64,000 nucleotides of DNA from Zobellia nedashkovskayae (GTDB lineage: Bacteria > Bacteroidota > Bacteroidia > Flavobacteriales > Flavobacteriaceae), in contig NZ_JADDXR010000002.1 in NCBI RefSeq assembly GCF_015330125.1, positions 3,546,685 through 3,610,684 on the forward strand, in the 5' to 3' direction. A model generated the notes under the pieces. That model made no database searches, had not been told where the DNA came from, and worked only from the letters and a program-made list of their open reading frames with translations. The position numbers and the translations under genes are program-made. Shown piece after piece: positions 9,340-16,785 of this stretch. Within the stretch, counting starts at the first letter, position 1. Each line of letters starts with the position of its first letter.

Positions 9340-9885
9340 TTATACTTTGCCGTAAACTATTTTCAATTCCGTTCCGATTAGCTTTTCTAATTCGATAAAA
9401 AACTCACTTTTGAAAATACCCCAATTCCAAAAGACTAGCCCGAAATCCCCAAATGCCCAATTTGGTTCGAAATTGAACTCGGTTATTGAACTTTCAGATA
9501 AGCAATTAGAGCATTTAATTAAATCTGAATCCAATTTCTCATACCAATTCCCCAATGCAGTTCCCCAATCTTCTTCAATTTGATTTTGTCCGCATTTAGG
9601 GCAGTTAACTTGCTCAAGTCCATTTCCGCCATTTTCAAAAACCTTTCTTTCGGTTATTACTTCAACTCCGTTTGTTCTTAAGTCCAGAAATCCCACATTT
9701 GGTTTTTCAAGGATTGATGCGAAATTTTCGGCTGGTTGATGTCCATTAGAACCAAGAACACAATCGAAAAGCTCCTTTTTAATAATTTTCTTCTCAGTTA
9801 AAAAGTTTATCACTTTTTCAGCCAGTTCTTTAGAATCTGCTGGATTGGTTTTTTCTGAAACAATTGATGTATGGTGGTCACTCAC
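9340..9885 (-). CDS. Hypothetical protein with zinc-ribbon cysteines
   Basis: About 181 residues from a GTG start at 9885, or 190 from a TTG at 9912 that lies inside the neighbouring site. There is no ATG in the N-terminal part; GTG after an A-rich run is the better start. The middle has two CXXC pairs (NCPKCGQ and KCSNCLS, about 30 residues apart), a likely zinc ribbon. The C-terminal part (NWAFGDFGLVFWNWG) is aromatic-rich. Family unknown to me; small zinc-ribbon proteins of this kind occur as stand-alone genes in Bacteroidota accessory DNA. Ends GTTAGCAAC and GTTGCTAAC are complementary. Confidence 0.55.
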   Translation of the reverse strand: MSDHHTSIVSEKTNPADSKELAEKVINFLTEKKIIKKELFDCVLGSNGHQPAENFASILEKPNVGFLDLRTNGVEVITERKVFENGGNGLEQVNCPKCGQNQIEEDWGTALGNWYEKLDSDLIKCSNCLSESSITEFNFEPNWAFGDFGLVFWNWGIFKSEFFIELEKLIGTELKIVYGKV

Positions 9886-9903
9886 TTTTTTAAGCTTGTT
9901 GCT

Positions 9904-10090
9904 AACGGTCAAGGCTAAGCGTAGTGCGGAGGCAAGGAAACTTTTCGTTTCCGTCTGCGCACGAAGCTAAAGCTTTTGGTTTAGTTTTATTTTTTCTTGT
10001 CCAAAGCTAAATCCCAAGATTTAGCGACATTATAAATATACACAAACCTTTCGGTTTTCCTCTAAAAACCGCATTACGTTAGGCTTTGTT
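9904..10090 (-). repeat. attC-like cassette site S5 (family A)
   Basis: AACGG to GTT. The right-hand gene's stop codon (TAA at 10081-10079) is inside this site, so the last codons of the methyltransferase are part of the recombination arm. Confidence 0.87.
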
Positions 10091-10888
10091 AGCAACTGGC
10101 ATTTTCCCTCTTACTTCATTTAGTTTCATTTTCATAGAAATAGCTTTATTATCAACCCATTTGTTATATTCATCAATAGCTTTTAATCTCAAATCATTGC
10201 TTAAATATCCTTCTTCAACCATTTGAACAGAACCAGCAACTTTAGACCAAATTCCAACTTTTGATTTAAAATCAGGTCTATGTTTTTCGTAATGTTCGTC
10301 TGAATTTATTTTTTCAATCTCAACCATTCCAATTTCTTTCATAAGGACAGGCAAATCATCCGCAATTCCATTATTCATTCCTGCATCATTTCTCCATTTC
10401 AAGAAAATTTTATAAAATTCTTTCATACTGGTTGGAGGTTCTGGATTCCATTCTAAATTGTTGTGATTATAATCTAGAATTGAAATTCTGCCAGTTGGTT
10501 TTAATAACGATTTCATTTTTAGTAATGCATCTTTCGGATTGCTTAACCATTGTAGAGTTCTTGCCGAAGTAATTAGGTCAAATTTTTCGCTAGTCTGAAA
10601 GTCAAATAAGTCAGAATGTAAAAGATTTAAATTTTGAATGTCTTTATATGTCTCTTTTCCGCTTTCAATGAACTTTGCTGTATTATCTATTCCCGTAACT
10701 TTTCCTAATTCACCAACAATGTTTGCTATGTCTTTAGAAATAGAACCAGTCCCGCAACCAACATCTAAAACAGACATTCCTTTTATCAAAATCGGTTCAA
10801 GAGTTCTATAATCAACACTTAAATTTCTATTGTCAAAAATTTTCGTGATTGTTTGTCCGTCTCTTTCTATATGCTTATTGTTTTTCAT
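10079..10888 (-). CDS. Class I SAM-dependent methyltransferase
   Basis: 269 residues. Motif I is VLDVGCGTG (residues 40-48), followed by a GIDNT acidic loop, and by LITSARTLQWLSNPKDAL at the post-motif region, all typical of the Methyltransf_11/25 type. The C-terminal 100 residues form the substrate lid. The substrate is unknown (small-molecule or ubiE-like). The protein ends VANKA, encoded by GTTGCTAACAAAGCC, i.e. by the site itself. Terminal bases GTTAGCAACTGGCA and TGCCAGTTGCCAAC are complementary over 14 positions with one mismatch. Upstream lies a complete element B whose promoter points into this gene. Confidence 0.85.
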   Translation of the reverse strand: MKNNKHIERDGQTITKIFDNRNLSVDYRTLEPILIKGMSVLDVGCGTGSISKDIANIVGELGKVTGIDNTAKFIESGKETYKDIQNLNLLHSDLFDFQTSEKFDLITSARTLQWLSNPKDALLKMKSLLKPTGRISILDYNHNNLEWNPEPPTSMKEFYKIFLKWRNDAGMNNGIADDLPVLMKEIGMVEIEKINSDEHYEKHRPDFKSKVGIWSKVAGSVQMVEEGYLSNDLRLKAIDEYNKWVDNKAISMKMKLNEVRGKMPVANKA

Positions 10889-10912
10889 TTAGGTTTGTTT
10901 TTGCCAGTTGCC

Positions 10913-11175
10913 AACGGTCCGGGTATATCTTCCGGTAGGCGCAGCCTCCCGATTGGAAGATTGCTGCGACTGTTGGAATATATGCCCAGTTGTGTGTAGT
11001 TATCTAAAGTAGGCAGTAAAGTCGGCAAAAGCAAGATGGCCTTGATTAAAGTCGCGGCATACCCGGACCGTTGAGGGAAATGAGTGTTACGGGAGTCGTG
11101 AAAAAACGGCTGTTCATGCAGTACGTGTTTTTTTGCAGCGGAGTAACACGGCCTTTAGGTCATTTCCCTCAACGG
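10913..11175 (-). repeat. Element B copy 2 (complete)
   Basis: Starts AACGGTCCGGGTATATC and ends TCATTTCCCTCAACGG. It has two parts. The first is bounded by complementary ends AACGGTCCGGG and CCCGGACCGTT; the second by GAGGGAAATGA and TCATTTCCCTC, with inner GTGTTAC/GTAACAC and AAAAAAC/GTTTTTT pairs. The element repeats AACGG at both ends, as though inserted into the AACGG of a normal site. Confidence 0.85.
11004..11034 (-). promoter_or_regulatory. Promoter-like -33/-7 pair inside element B
   Basis: On the minus strand: TTG, 20 bases, TACTTTAG. Bacteroidota sigma-ABfr promoters use TTTG or TTG about 20 bases before TAnnTTTG, so this fits with one mismatch. It points into the methyltransferase about 115 bases away. 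The same pair is present in all eight element B copies, with the -7 box starting at 8323, 11011, 12209, 13740, 14710, 18891, 25798 and 28774. Function is inferred. Confidence 0.5.
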
Positions 11176-11362
11176 TTTAGCTATGGCATGTAGGGTAGGC
11201 AAGGAAACTTTTCGTTTCCGTCTGGTCTACTAGCCAGAGCTTTTTGTTTTGTAATTATTTTTTCTTTTTTAATTGCCAAATCCAAAAGATTTGGCGGACT
11301 TAGTAGATAAGCCCAAGCCATTAAATATAACACTTTATACCCTATTTGCTATAGGTATTGTT
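11171..11362 (-). repeat. attC-like cassette site (family E)
   Basis: AACGG to GTT. The outer arms GTTTAGCTATGGCATGTAGG and CCCTATTTGCTATAGG pair. The inner stem is GCCAAATC...GATTTGGC in place of the family A GCTAAATC...GATTTAGC: both sides changed together. The GGAAACTTTTCGTTTCC hairpin is kept. Confidence 0.83.
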
Positions 11363-11419
11363 GTAATCAGTAGCGACACGTTTGAGTAAGCAAAAAATTT
11401 TGCGTTTTGGTTTTATTCC

Positions 11420-11475
11420 ATCCGAGTGAAGTCCATCTGCGCAACAGTTACGTCAGAGTAAGGTCCATCTAGCAT
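11420..11475 (-). repeat. Single copy of the 58-bp repeat unit (diverged)
   Basis: Contains AAGTCCATCTGCGCAACAG, TTACG and GAGTAAGGTCCATCT, matching the tandem unit at 7225. It again sits just after a cassette boundary and before the 3' end of the gene. Confidence 0.6.
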
Positions 11476-11483
11476 ATTTATGT

Positions 11484-12074
11484 TTATTTCAATTCTCTAT
11501 CTAGAACATTAAATTTCAATTCATCTGGTACACCAAGATTTTTTCTACCTTCATTAAAGTCCGATTCAGTTGTGTATTTGTTTACTCTCTCTTTACTATT
11601 CCAAGTGTTTTTATTGTTATCGCTAATATCGATTATATAATAGTTTGTTTTTTTCTTATAAGGGAACAAACTGTCTGGTGGATTCCAGCCATTACTTATG
11701 TGGTACCAATGTCCATTTTTTCTAAAAATACTATCGCCACTCCAAATGTACACGGTGTCTGCGGGATTACTCAGACGATAATATCCAGTACTATCTCTAT
11801 TAAAAAGTCGAGCCGAAATTTCCTCTTGCTTATTTGGATGTTGTTTTGCAATAATTATATTGTCATTAAAGCCTATGGCAAAAACCGTTTCAGGTATTAT
11901 AACAGCACCTCCATATTTAGTACTATCCGAATTTTTAAAAAGAGCTCGATATCTGGGTTCTGACCACCAACCTAAATTGAAATCCTTAGTCAAGTGTTTG
12001 GTTTGCGTTTCTTCATCCCATAAACAACTTGATAAAAGAAACAAGGTAAAAATGCCAGCTACTATTTTCTTCAT
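11484..12074 (-). CDS. Hypothetical lipoprotein
   Basis: 196 residues with a clear lipoprotein signal (LFLLSSCLWDEE, Cys17). The mature part is rich in tyrosine, tryptophan and short beta strands (WSEPRYRALF, VYIWSGDSIF, WYHISNGWNPPDSL). No family recognised. Ends GTTGTAATCAGTAG and CTATTGATTACAAC are complementary. Transcribed from a complete element B immediately upstream, if that promoter is real. Confidence 0.6.
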   Translation of the reverse strand: MKKIVAGIFTLFLLSSCLWDEETQTKHLTKDFNLGWWSEPRYRALFKNSDSTKYGGAVIIPETVFAIGFNDNIIIAKQHPNKQEEISARLFNRDSTGYYRLSNPADTVYIWSGDSIFRKNGHWYHISNGWNPPDSLFPYKKKTNYYIIDISDNNKNTWNSKERVNKYTTESDFNEGRKNLGVPDELKFNVLDRELK

Positions 12075-12110
12075 TTAGATGTTTGTGCTTTTTTTTGAGC
12101 TATTGATTAC

Positions 12111-12373
12111 AACGGTCCGGGTATATCTTCCGGTAGGCGCAGCCTCCCGAGTGGAAGATTGCTGCGACTGTTGGAATATATGCCCAGTTGTGTGTAGTTA
12201 TCTAAAGTAGGCAGTAAAGTCGGCAAAAGCAAGATGGCCTTGATTAAAGTCGCGGCATGCCCGGACCGTTGAGGGAAATGAGTGTTACGGGAGTCGTGAA
12301 AAAACGGCTGTTCATGCAGTACGTGTTTTTTTGCAGCGGAGTAACACGGCCTTTAGGTCATTTCCCTCAACGG
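12111..12373 (-). repeat. Element B copy 3 (complete)
   Basis: Near-identical to copy 2, with AACGG at both ends. Promoter-like pair: TTG at 12232-12230 and TACTTTAG at 12209-12202, pointing into the lipoprotein gene at 12074. Confidence 0.85.
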
Positions 12374-12556
12374 TTAGGCTAAGCGTAGTGCGGAGGTAAG
12401 GAAACTTTTCGTTTCCGTCTACGCACGAAGCTAAAGCTTATTGTTTTGATTTATTTTTTCTATTCTAAAGCTAAATCCATAAGATTTAGCGACTTTATAA
12501 ATATACACAGACCTTTCTGTTTTGCCCCAAAGTCCGCATTACGTTTAGGTTGTGTT
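12369..12556 (-). repeat. attC-like cassette site (family A)
   Basis: AACGGTTAGGCTAAGCG start and GTT end. The stop codon of the next gene (TAA, 12547-12545) lies inside its left arm, within the codons AAC ACA ACC TAA. Confidence 0.87.
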
Positions 12557-12997
12557 AGCTGCTGGCTTTTCTCCGCATATTTTTTTCACGTCCGTAATTA
12601 GTCCATCAATATTAAAATCCAGCTTATTCCGTTTTACCTTTTCTTTTACCAATAGGAGTTTTGCAACAATCTTTTCGTTTAGAAAATTCCATTGTTCGCT
12701 TTCATTCAATTGAAAGAAGTTTTCGTCATCAATAATTGTCGGAATTCCTATCGACTTTTCTTTTCGGCGGTAGCTGCCGATTTCTTTTAAATTCCCTCTG
12801 AGATATGGAATAGGGTTAACATTAAATTCAAAGAGAATCAGTTTTATATCCGTTCCGTAATCTTGCCATTTCAATGAAGAAAATTGATTTTTAAGTCCGT
12901 TTTCGTCCCAAAGAAATTCCCTAACTAGTTCCGTATTAGTTTCTCCAAACCCGAAACTTGCAAAAAATCCAATGATATTATCCTCTTTCTTTTCGAT
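12545..12997 (-). pseudogene. Hypothetical protein lacking a normal start codon
   Basis: The frame is open well beyond the first usable start (TTG at 12874). It reads QIEKKEDNIIGFFASF and GETNTELVREFLWDENG upstream, which look like real protein, giving about 150 residues. No ATG, GTG or TTG occurs in that upstream part; ATC at 12997-12995, before GAAAAGAAAGAGGAT, could be a mutated ATG. The C-terminus (EKPAANTT) is encoded by the site. Either the start was lost or a rare start is used. Family unrecognised; it resembles no catalytic fold I know. Ends GTTAGCTGC and GCAGCTAAC are complementary. Confidence 0.45.
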
Positions 12998-13025
12998 TTG
13001 TGATGTTTTTTTTGAGCTTGCAGCT

Positions 13026-13215
13026 AACGACTGAGCTAAGCGTAGTGCGGTTCTAGAGAAGCGATTCCCATAGCGCCATACCCCGTAGCTAAAGCTTATT
13101 GTTTAGTTTTATTTTTTTCTTGTCCAAAGCTAAATCTATAAGATTTAGCGACTTTATAAATATACACAGACCTTTCGTTTTAGCCCTAAAGTCCGCATTA
13201 CGTTTAGGTTTTGTT
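13026..13215 (-). repeat. attC-like cassette site S8 (family A variant)
   Basis: Same arms as family A (GAGCTAAGCGTAGTGCGG, CCGCATTACGTTTAGG). The first inner hairpin is replaced by TTCTAGAGAAGCGATTCCC, so that part of the loop tolerates change. Confidence 0.83.
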
Positions 13216-13270
13216 AGCATTAGTAGTGACACATCGGAGTAAACACGTGCTTTTACGTTTTTATATATTC

Positions 13271-13325
13271 TCCGCCAGAGTTAAGTCCATCTGCACGACA
13301 GTTGCATCTGAGTTAAGTCCACCCG
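13271..13325 (-). repeat. Diverged copy of the 58-bp repeat unit
   Basis: Contains GAGTTAAGTCCATCTGCAC, CAGTTGCATCTGAGT and AAGTCC. Third cassette in which this unit lies between the boundary and the gene's 3' end. Confidence 0.5.
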
Positions 13326-13423
13326 CAAACTTGATAAAATTCCATCTGCTTATTATTTAATATTAAAGTTGTAACCTAATAATGCAGTTAACATCTTATG
13401 CTTTATTACCGATTTTCAATATT

Positions 13424-13621
13424 TTATACGTTGTATTTTTTGATAATCTTGCTTATAATTCCAATCGCTAAAGCAGTAAACAAAAGAAAAAATATAAAAA
13501 AATTGATTCCTGACTTATCGCTATCGTATATGCTATAAATTAAAAATCCACAGCCAACGAAAAAACAAACTATCCAACCGATTTTTATTATTTTAAGAAA
13601 TGAGATGAATTTTTTTTTCAA
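13424..13621 (-). CDS. Small two-helix membrane protein
   Basis: 65 residues with a basic N-terminus (MKKKF), a helix at about 10-32 (IGWIVCFFVGCGFLIYSIY), a short polar turn (DSDKSG), a second helix at about 39-58 and a lysine tail. It has the same size and layout as the cassette gene at 7391-7591 but no clear sequence identity. Ends GTTAGCATTA and TAATGCTAAC are complementary. Confidence 0.55.
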   Translation of the reverse strand: MKKKFISFLKIIKIGWIVCFFVGCGFLIYSIYDSDKSGINFFIFFLLFTALAIGIISKIIKKYNV

Positions 13622-13641
13622 TTTTTTGAGCTATTAATGCT

Positions 13642-13782
13642 AACGGTCCAGGTATATCTTCCGGTAGGCGCAGCCTCCCGAGTGGAAGATTGCTGCGACT
13701 GTTGGAATATATGCCCAGTTGTGTGTAGTTATCTAAAGTAGGCAGTAAAGTTGGCAAAAGCAAGATGGCCTTGATTAAAGTC
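13642..13782 (-). repeat. Element B copy 4 (truncated)
   Basis: Keeps the first hairpin and the promoter-like pair (TTG 13763-13761, TACTTTAG 13740-13733). It stops after TTGATTAAAGTC, where it is fused directly to a family E site. The entire second palindrome is gone. Confidence 0.8.
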
Positions 13783-13968
13783 ACGGCTATGACAAGTAGG
13801 GCGGGCAAGGAAACTTTTCGTTTCCGTCTGGTCTGCTAGTCAGAGCTTTTTGTTTAGTAATTATCTTTTCTTTTTTAATTGCCAAATCCAAAAGATTTGG
13901 CGGACTTAATAAATTAGACCAAGCCTTTAAATATGGTACTTAATGCCCTATTTGTTATAGGTATTGTT
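13783..13968 (-). repeat. attC-like cassette site (family E)
   Basis: Starts ACGGCTATGACAAG where the leading AA was lost at the fusion with element B, and ends GTT. Inner stem GCCAAATC...GATTTGGC. The next gene's stop codon (TAG, 13950-13948) lies inside it. Confidence 0.8.
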
Positions 13969-14598
13969 GGCATTAGTTTTTATTTCTTCTCTCAATTTTA
14001 TATACGCTGACCATTTCAAAGAATCGTCTTGAAAAAACAAGGACATTATTGGGTTTTCTGTAAAATAAGGTGCCCCAGAACGTGCTGTATTTAGAACCAT
14101 TTCATAATCATTACTATAATTATTAGACAAGCCCTGTTCGAGCATACTTATTTCAGTTAACTCTGATAGGTATTCTATAACACTTCGTTGGTTTTTCTCC
14201 GAAAGTTCAAAAAGTGTACTGTCAATTTTCACATAATCAGTATAGCTTTTTTCGCAATCAACCATTTTATTTATAAACAGACACTGAAATTTTTCTTTGT
14301 TGGAGTAAATTTTTAAAAATTCCTTGTGTCCGCCAAATTCTCCACAGTCAGCAAATCTAGCGGATAAAACAAGTGTATCTGAATAATAAAGTCTTCCAAG
14401 TAGACCTTTCGAATAGTCAATCACAACACTGTCCTTCAGAAAGGCTTTTTCTTTGGTCGATAGTATTTTATTAATTGAGTCCTTTAGTTTTATATTTTCT
14501 TCACTTAGAATTTTTACACTCTTTCTCGACTCAGCCTGTTCGCAGGAGAAAAAAGTTAGAAAGATAATAGCGAAATATTTTAAATTCTCAATGTTCAT
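13948..14598 (-). CDS. Hypothetical lipoprotein with coiled coil
   Basis: 216 residues with a lipoprotein signal ending FLTFFSCEQAES (Cys19). A helical stretch follows at about 25-60 (SEENIKLKDSINKILSTKEK), likely a coiled coil; a compact C-terminal part is rich in serine and leucine. Family unknown. The last nine codons (ending NANNTYNK) come from the site. End complementarity is weaker here (GTTGGCATTAG against ATTATTGCTAAC), which may mark a boundary between cassettes of different origin. Confidence 0.55.
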   Translation of the reverse strand: MNIENLKYFAIIFLTFFSCEQAESRKSVKILSEENIKLKDSINKILSTKEKAFLKDSVVIDYSKGLLGRLYYSDTLVLSARFADCGEFGGHKEFLKIYSNKEKFQCLFINKMVDCEKSYTDYVKIDSTLFELSEKNQRSVIEYLSELTEISMLEQGLSNNYSNDYEMVLNTARSGAPYFTENPIMSLFFQDDSLKWSAYIKLREEIKTNANNTYNK

Positions 14599-14611
14599 TC
14601 AAATTATTGCT

Positions 14612-14873
14612 AACGGTCCGGGTATATCTTCCGGTAGGCGTAGCCTCCCGAGTGGAAGATTGCTGCGACTGTTGGAATATACGCCCAGTTGTGTGTAGTT
14701 ATCTAAAGTAGACAGTAAAGTCGGCAAAAGCAAGATGGCCTTGATTAAAGTCGCGGCATGCCCAGACCGTTGAGGGAAATGAGTGTTACGGGAGTCGTGA
14801 AAAAACGGCTGTTCATGCAGTACGTGTTTTTTTGCAGCGGAGTAACACGGCCTTTAGGTCATTTCCCTCAACG
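14612..14873 (-). repeat. Element B copy 5 (complete)
   Basis: AACGGTCCGGG to CCCTCAACG. Promoter-like pair TTG 14733-14731 and TACTTTAG 14710-14703. A few point differences (GGCGTAGCC, AGTAGACAG) leave both boxes intact. Confidence 0.84.
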
Positions 14874-14995
14874 TGTTTGTATATGGTTTGTTGCGTGCTT
14901 TATGCAACTAATTTAGTAAATAATTACTGACCAAGAAAGTCCGCGAGGACTTTCGTAAGTAGGCGAGAAGCCAGCAATAAATTATATACGTTGTT
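14870..14995 (-). repeat. attC-like cassette site (family C, short)
   Basis: 126 bp from AACG to GTT. Arms TTTGTATATGGTTTG and AATTATATACGTTG. Central hairpin GAAAGTCCGCGAGGACTTTC. A second family C site bounds the other end of the same cassette at 17479. Confidence 0.8.
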
Positions 14996-15007
14996 GTACC
15001 CAGTTAA

Positions 15008-15412
15008 TTATAAATTATTTGTTTTTCCTACTATTAATTTTGAAAATGGAATTTCAGTAACTTTTACCGTTCCTATCGTAAAGATTATAGCTAGCATTAA
15101 ATCCATTCCTGTTATGGTTAATGTCATTTGCGAAACTCCATCACCCAAAGCTGCATAGGCTACAATAAACACGTTAATTAAGCGAACTAAACCATTCCAA
15201 ACAATTAGCGGAGCTCTTGTGTTTAGTTTTTTAGTAGCCCAAATTATTGCTGCTCCTGCGAACATTATAAATAAGCCAACTACTGCACTGTGAATTAAAT
15301 CTTCACCTGTTTTTGTTGAAACTGCTTGATACACAGTTCCAAGTCCAATTGGAAAATTTAAAATACCAGCTATTAATACTATTTTGTTAAATATGTTTGT
15401 TGATTTTTTCAT
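15008..15412 (-). CDS. Small integral membrane protein (four helices)
   Basis: 134 residues with four hydrophobic segments (about 9-30, 41-60, 68-92, 98-118) and a basic N-terminus. No motif identifies a family. It is the last gene of a four-gene cassette and overlaps the TfoX-domain gene by four bases (ATGA), so it is translationally coupled. By context it is probably part of the regulon of the TetR protein at 17349. Confidence 0.6.
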   Translation of the reverse strand: MKKSTNIFNKIVLIAGILNFPIGLGTVYQAVSTKTGEDLIHSAVVGLFIMFAGAAIIWATKKLNTRAPLIVWNGLVRLINVFIVAYAALGDGVSQMTLTITGMDLMLAIIFTIGTVKVTEIPFSKLIVGKTNNL

Positions 15413-15738
15413 TTTGATTTATTTTTTTGAATATTTAATGATTCTTCTGCCCAATGGACAAATTGATTAGCATCTTCTAAAACTTCAATAGGAACTTCAT
15501 AAAATGACAGAACTTTACTTTCATTTTTGAATAACTTTAAAGGTTGAGAATCAGCTTCTAAATAATTAGAAATATTACTTTTATCTACTTTAAAAAAAAT
15601 GACTTCTTTGGCTATAATTCCAAACATTAAATCGTCTGCATACAAACCAACACAACCAAACATTCTTTTGATTCGTACTCTTCTCCAACTTTGTAATTGG
15701 TCAAAAATAAAATCTTTAAAATCTGTTGAAGGTTCCAT
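15409..15738 (-). CDS. TfoX N-terminal domain protein
   Basis: 109 residues forming one TfoX_N domain: RIKRMFGCVGLYADDLMFG, then the FFKVD strand, the SFYEVPIEVLEDANQF helix-turn, and a final amphipathic helix. Stand-alone TfoX_N proteins are cytoplasmic and of unsettled function. Starts 7 bases after the hydrolase gene ends and overlaps the membrane protein gene downstream. Confidence 0.8.
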   Translation of the reverse strand: MEPSTDFKDFIFDQLQSWRRVRIKRMFGCVGLYADDLMFGIIAKEVIFFKVDKSNISNYLEADSQPLKLFKNESKVLSFYEVPIEVLEDANQFVHWAEESLNIQKNKSK

Positions 15739-15745
15739 TTTTTTG

Positions 15746-16729
15746 TTATAAATTCTTAAGCAGTCGTCTTAGTGAAAACACATAACTCTCTGGACTATCT
15801 TCTTGTGTAAAATGGCCAGCATCAGGCAACAATTGTACAGGAGCTTTTGGGAAATACGAACGCCATTTATCTTGAATATATTGAGAAGCGGCAACATCAT
15901 CTTTTAATCCAAAAATAAGCTCAACTGGCTTCTCCTGTAGCGTAGATAATTTGCTTTCTAATTCTCCTAGCCAATCCGATGCCAATGTAATCTGTTGTGG
16001 AAAAACTGCTGTTCCTTTTCTAGATTCTTTTGTTGGGAATGGCATTTCATAGGCATCCATAATTGCTTTATTACTGCTAGATTCCTTTTTGATAGAACCT
16101 CGCATAAGTCCTGTTACAAAAAAGTTCTCTTCCATAACTTTGGATTCCATTTCAGAAGATCTCATCATCATTGAAAATTCAACCAATTTCCCTTCAGGTT
16201 TCCAAGCCCAAGTATTACTAATAACAACTCCTAAAACTTTATCTGGATGACTTGTAGCTACTGATAAACCCGTTGGTCCACCCCAATCTTGAACCACAAT
16301 TATGAACTTCTCTAATTTTAAATGTTCAAAAAGTAATGCACTAATCCATTCAACGTGTTCTTGTGGTGTAAAACCATAATCCTTTGGTGTGTCAGAAAAG
16401 CCAAATCCTGGTAAATCATAAGCTATAATTCTTGCTTCGCCTGAAAGTTCTTTAATGATGTTTCTATTTAAGAATGACCAATCTGGGTTTCCGTGTGTTA
16501 ATACAATAGGGATTCCTTCTCCTTCATCAATGTAATGCATTGATATTCCGTCTTTCTCAAACCAATTACTTTTAAAAGGATATTCCTTTTTATCTACTAT
16601 AAATGGTCTTTGTTTTTTATTTGTTTCATCTTTATTATAGATTTCTTGAGCTTGAGAAGTATTAGCCATACTTAGTGCGAGTATTAAGGTTAGTACTATT
16701 GATTTTCTGAATGTGTTTTTTGTTTTCAT
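15746..16729 (-). CDS. Haloalkane dehalogenase-like alpha/beta hydrolase, exported
   Basis: 327 residues. The start at 16729 is preferred because it gives a clean signal peptide (about residues 1-27, ending in SMANTSQAQ) and leaves the operator palindrome outside the gene; the frame is open to 16759. Catalytic features: oxyanion HGNPDW (residues 79-84), nucleophile Asp148 in VVQDWGG with the adjacent Trp that binds halide in haloalkane dehalogenases, and His306 in DAGHFTQED. Expected reaction: hydrolysis of haloalkanes or a related small substrate in the periplasm. Second gene of the TetR cassette. Confidence 0.78.
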   Translation of the reverse strand: MKTKNTFRKSIVLTLILALSMANTSQAQEIYNKDETNKKQRPFIVDKKEYPFKSNWFEKDGISMHYIDEGEGIPIVLTHGNPDWSFLNRNIIKELSGEARIIAYDLPGFGFSDTPKDYGFTPQEHVEWISALLFEHLKLEKFIIVVQDWGGPTGLSVATSHPDKVLGVVISNTWAWKPEGKLVEFSMMMRSSEMESKVMEENFFVTGLMRGSIKKESSSNKAIMDAYEMPFPTKESRKGTAVFPQQITLASDWLGELESKLSTLQEKPVELIFGLKDDVAASQYIQDKWRSYFPKAPVQLLPDAGHFTQEDSPESYVFSLRRLLKNL

Positions 16730-16751
16730 TTGTATTTTGTTAAATTTATTT

Positions 16752-16767
16752 CTAATCATTTGATTAG
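16752..16767 (-). promoter_or_regulatory. TetR-type operator upstream of the hydrolase
   Basis: CTAATCATTTGATTAG is a 6+4+6 inverted repeat located 22 bases before the hydrolase ATG. The same arms with a different centre occur upstream of the tetR gene at 17372. Likely binding site of the cassette's own regulator. Confidence 0.65.
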
Positions 16768-16785
16768 TTTTATGGTAAAAAAATA

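Noticed and set aside
9340..9912. TTG at 9912 as the start of the zinc-ribbon gene
   Set aside because: It lies within the adjoining recombination site and would make the N-terminus depend on the neighbouring cassette; GTG at 9885 is more plausible.
13593..13808. 71-residue minus-strand frame
   Set aside because: Made almost entirely of element B sequence.
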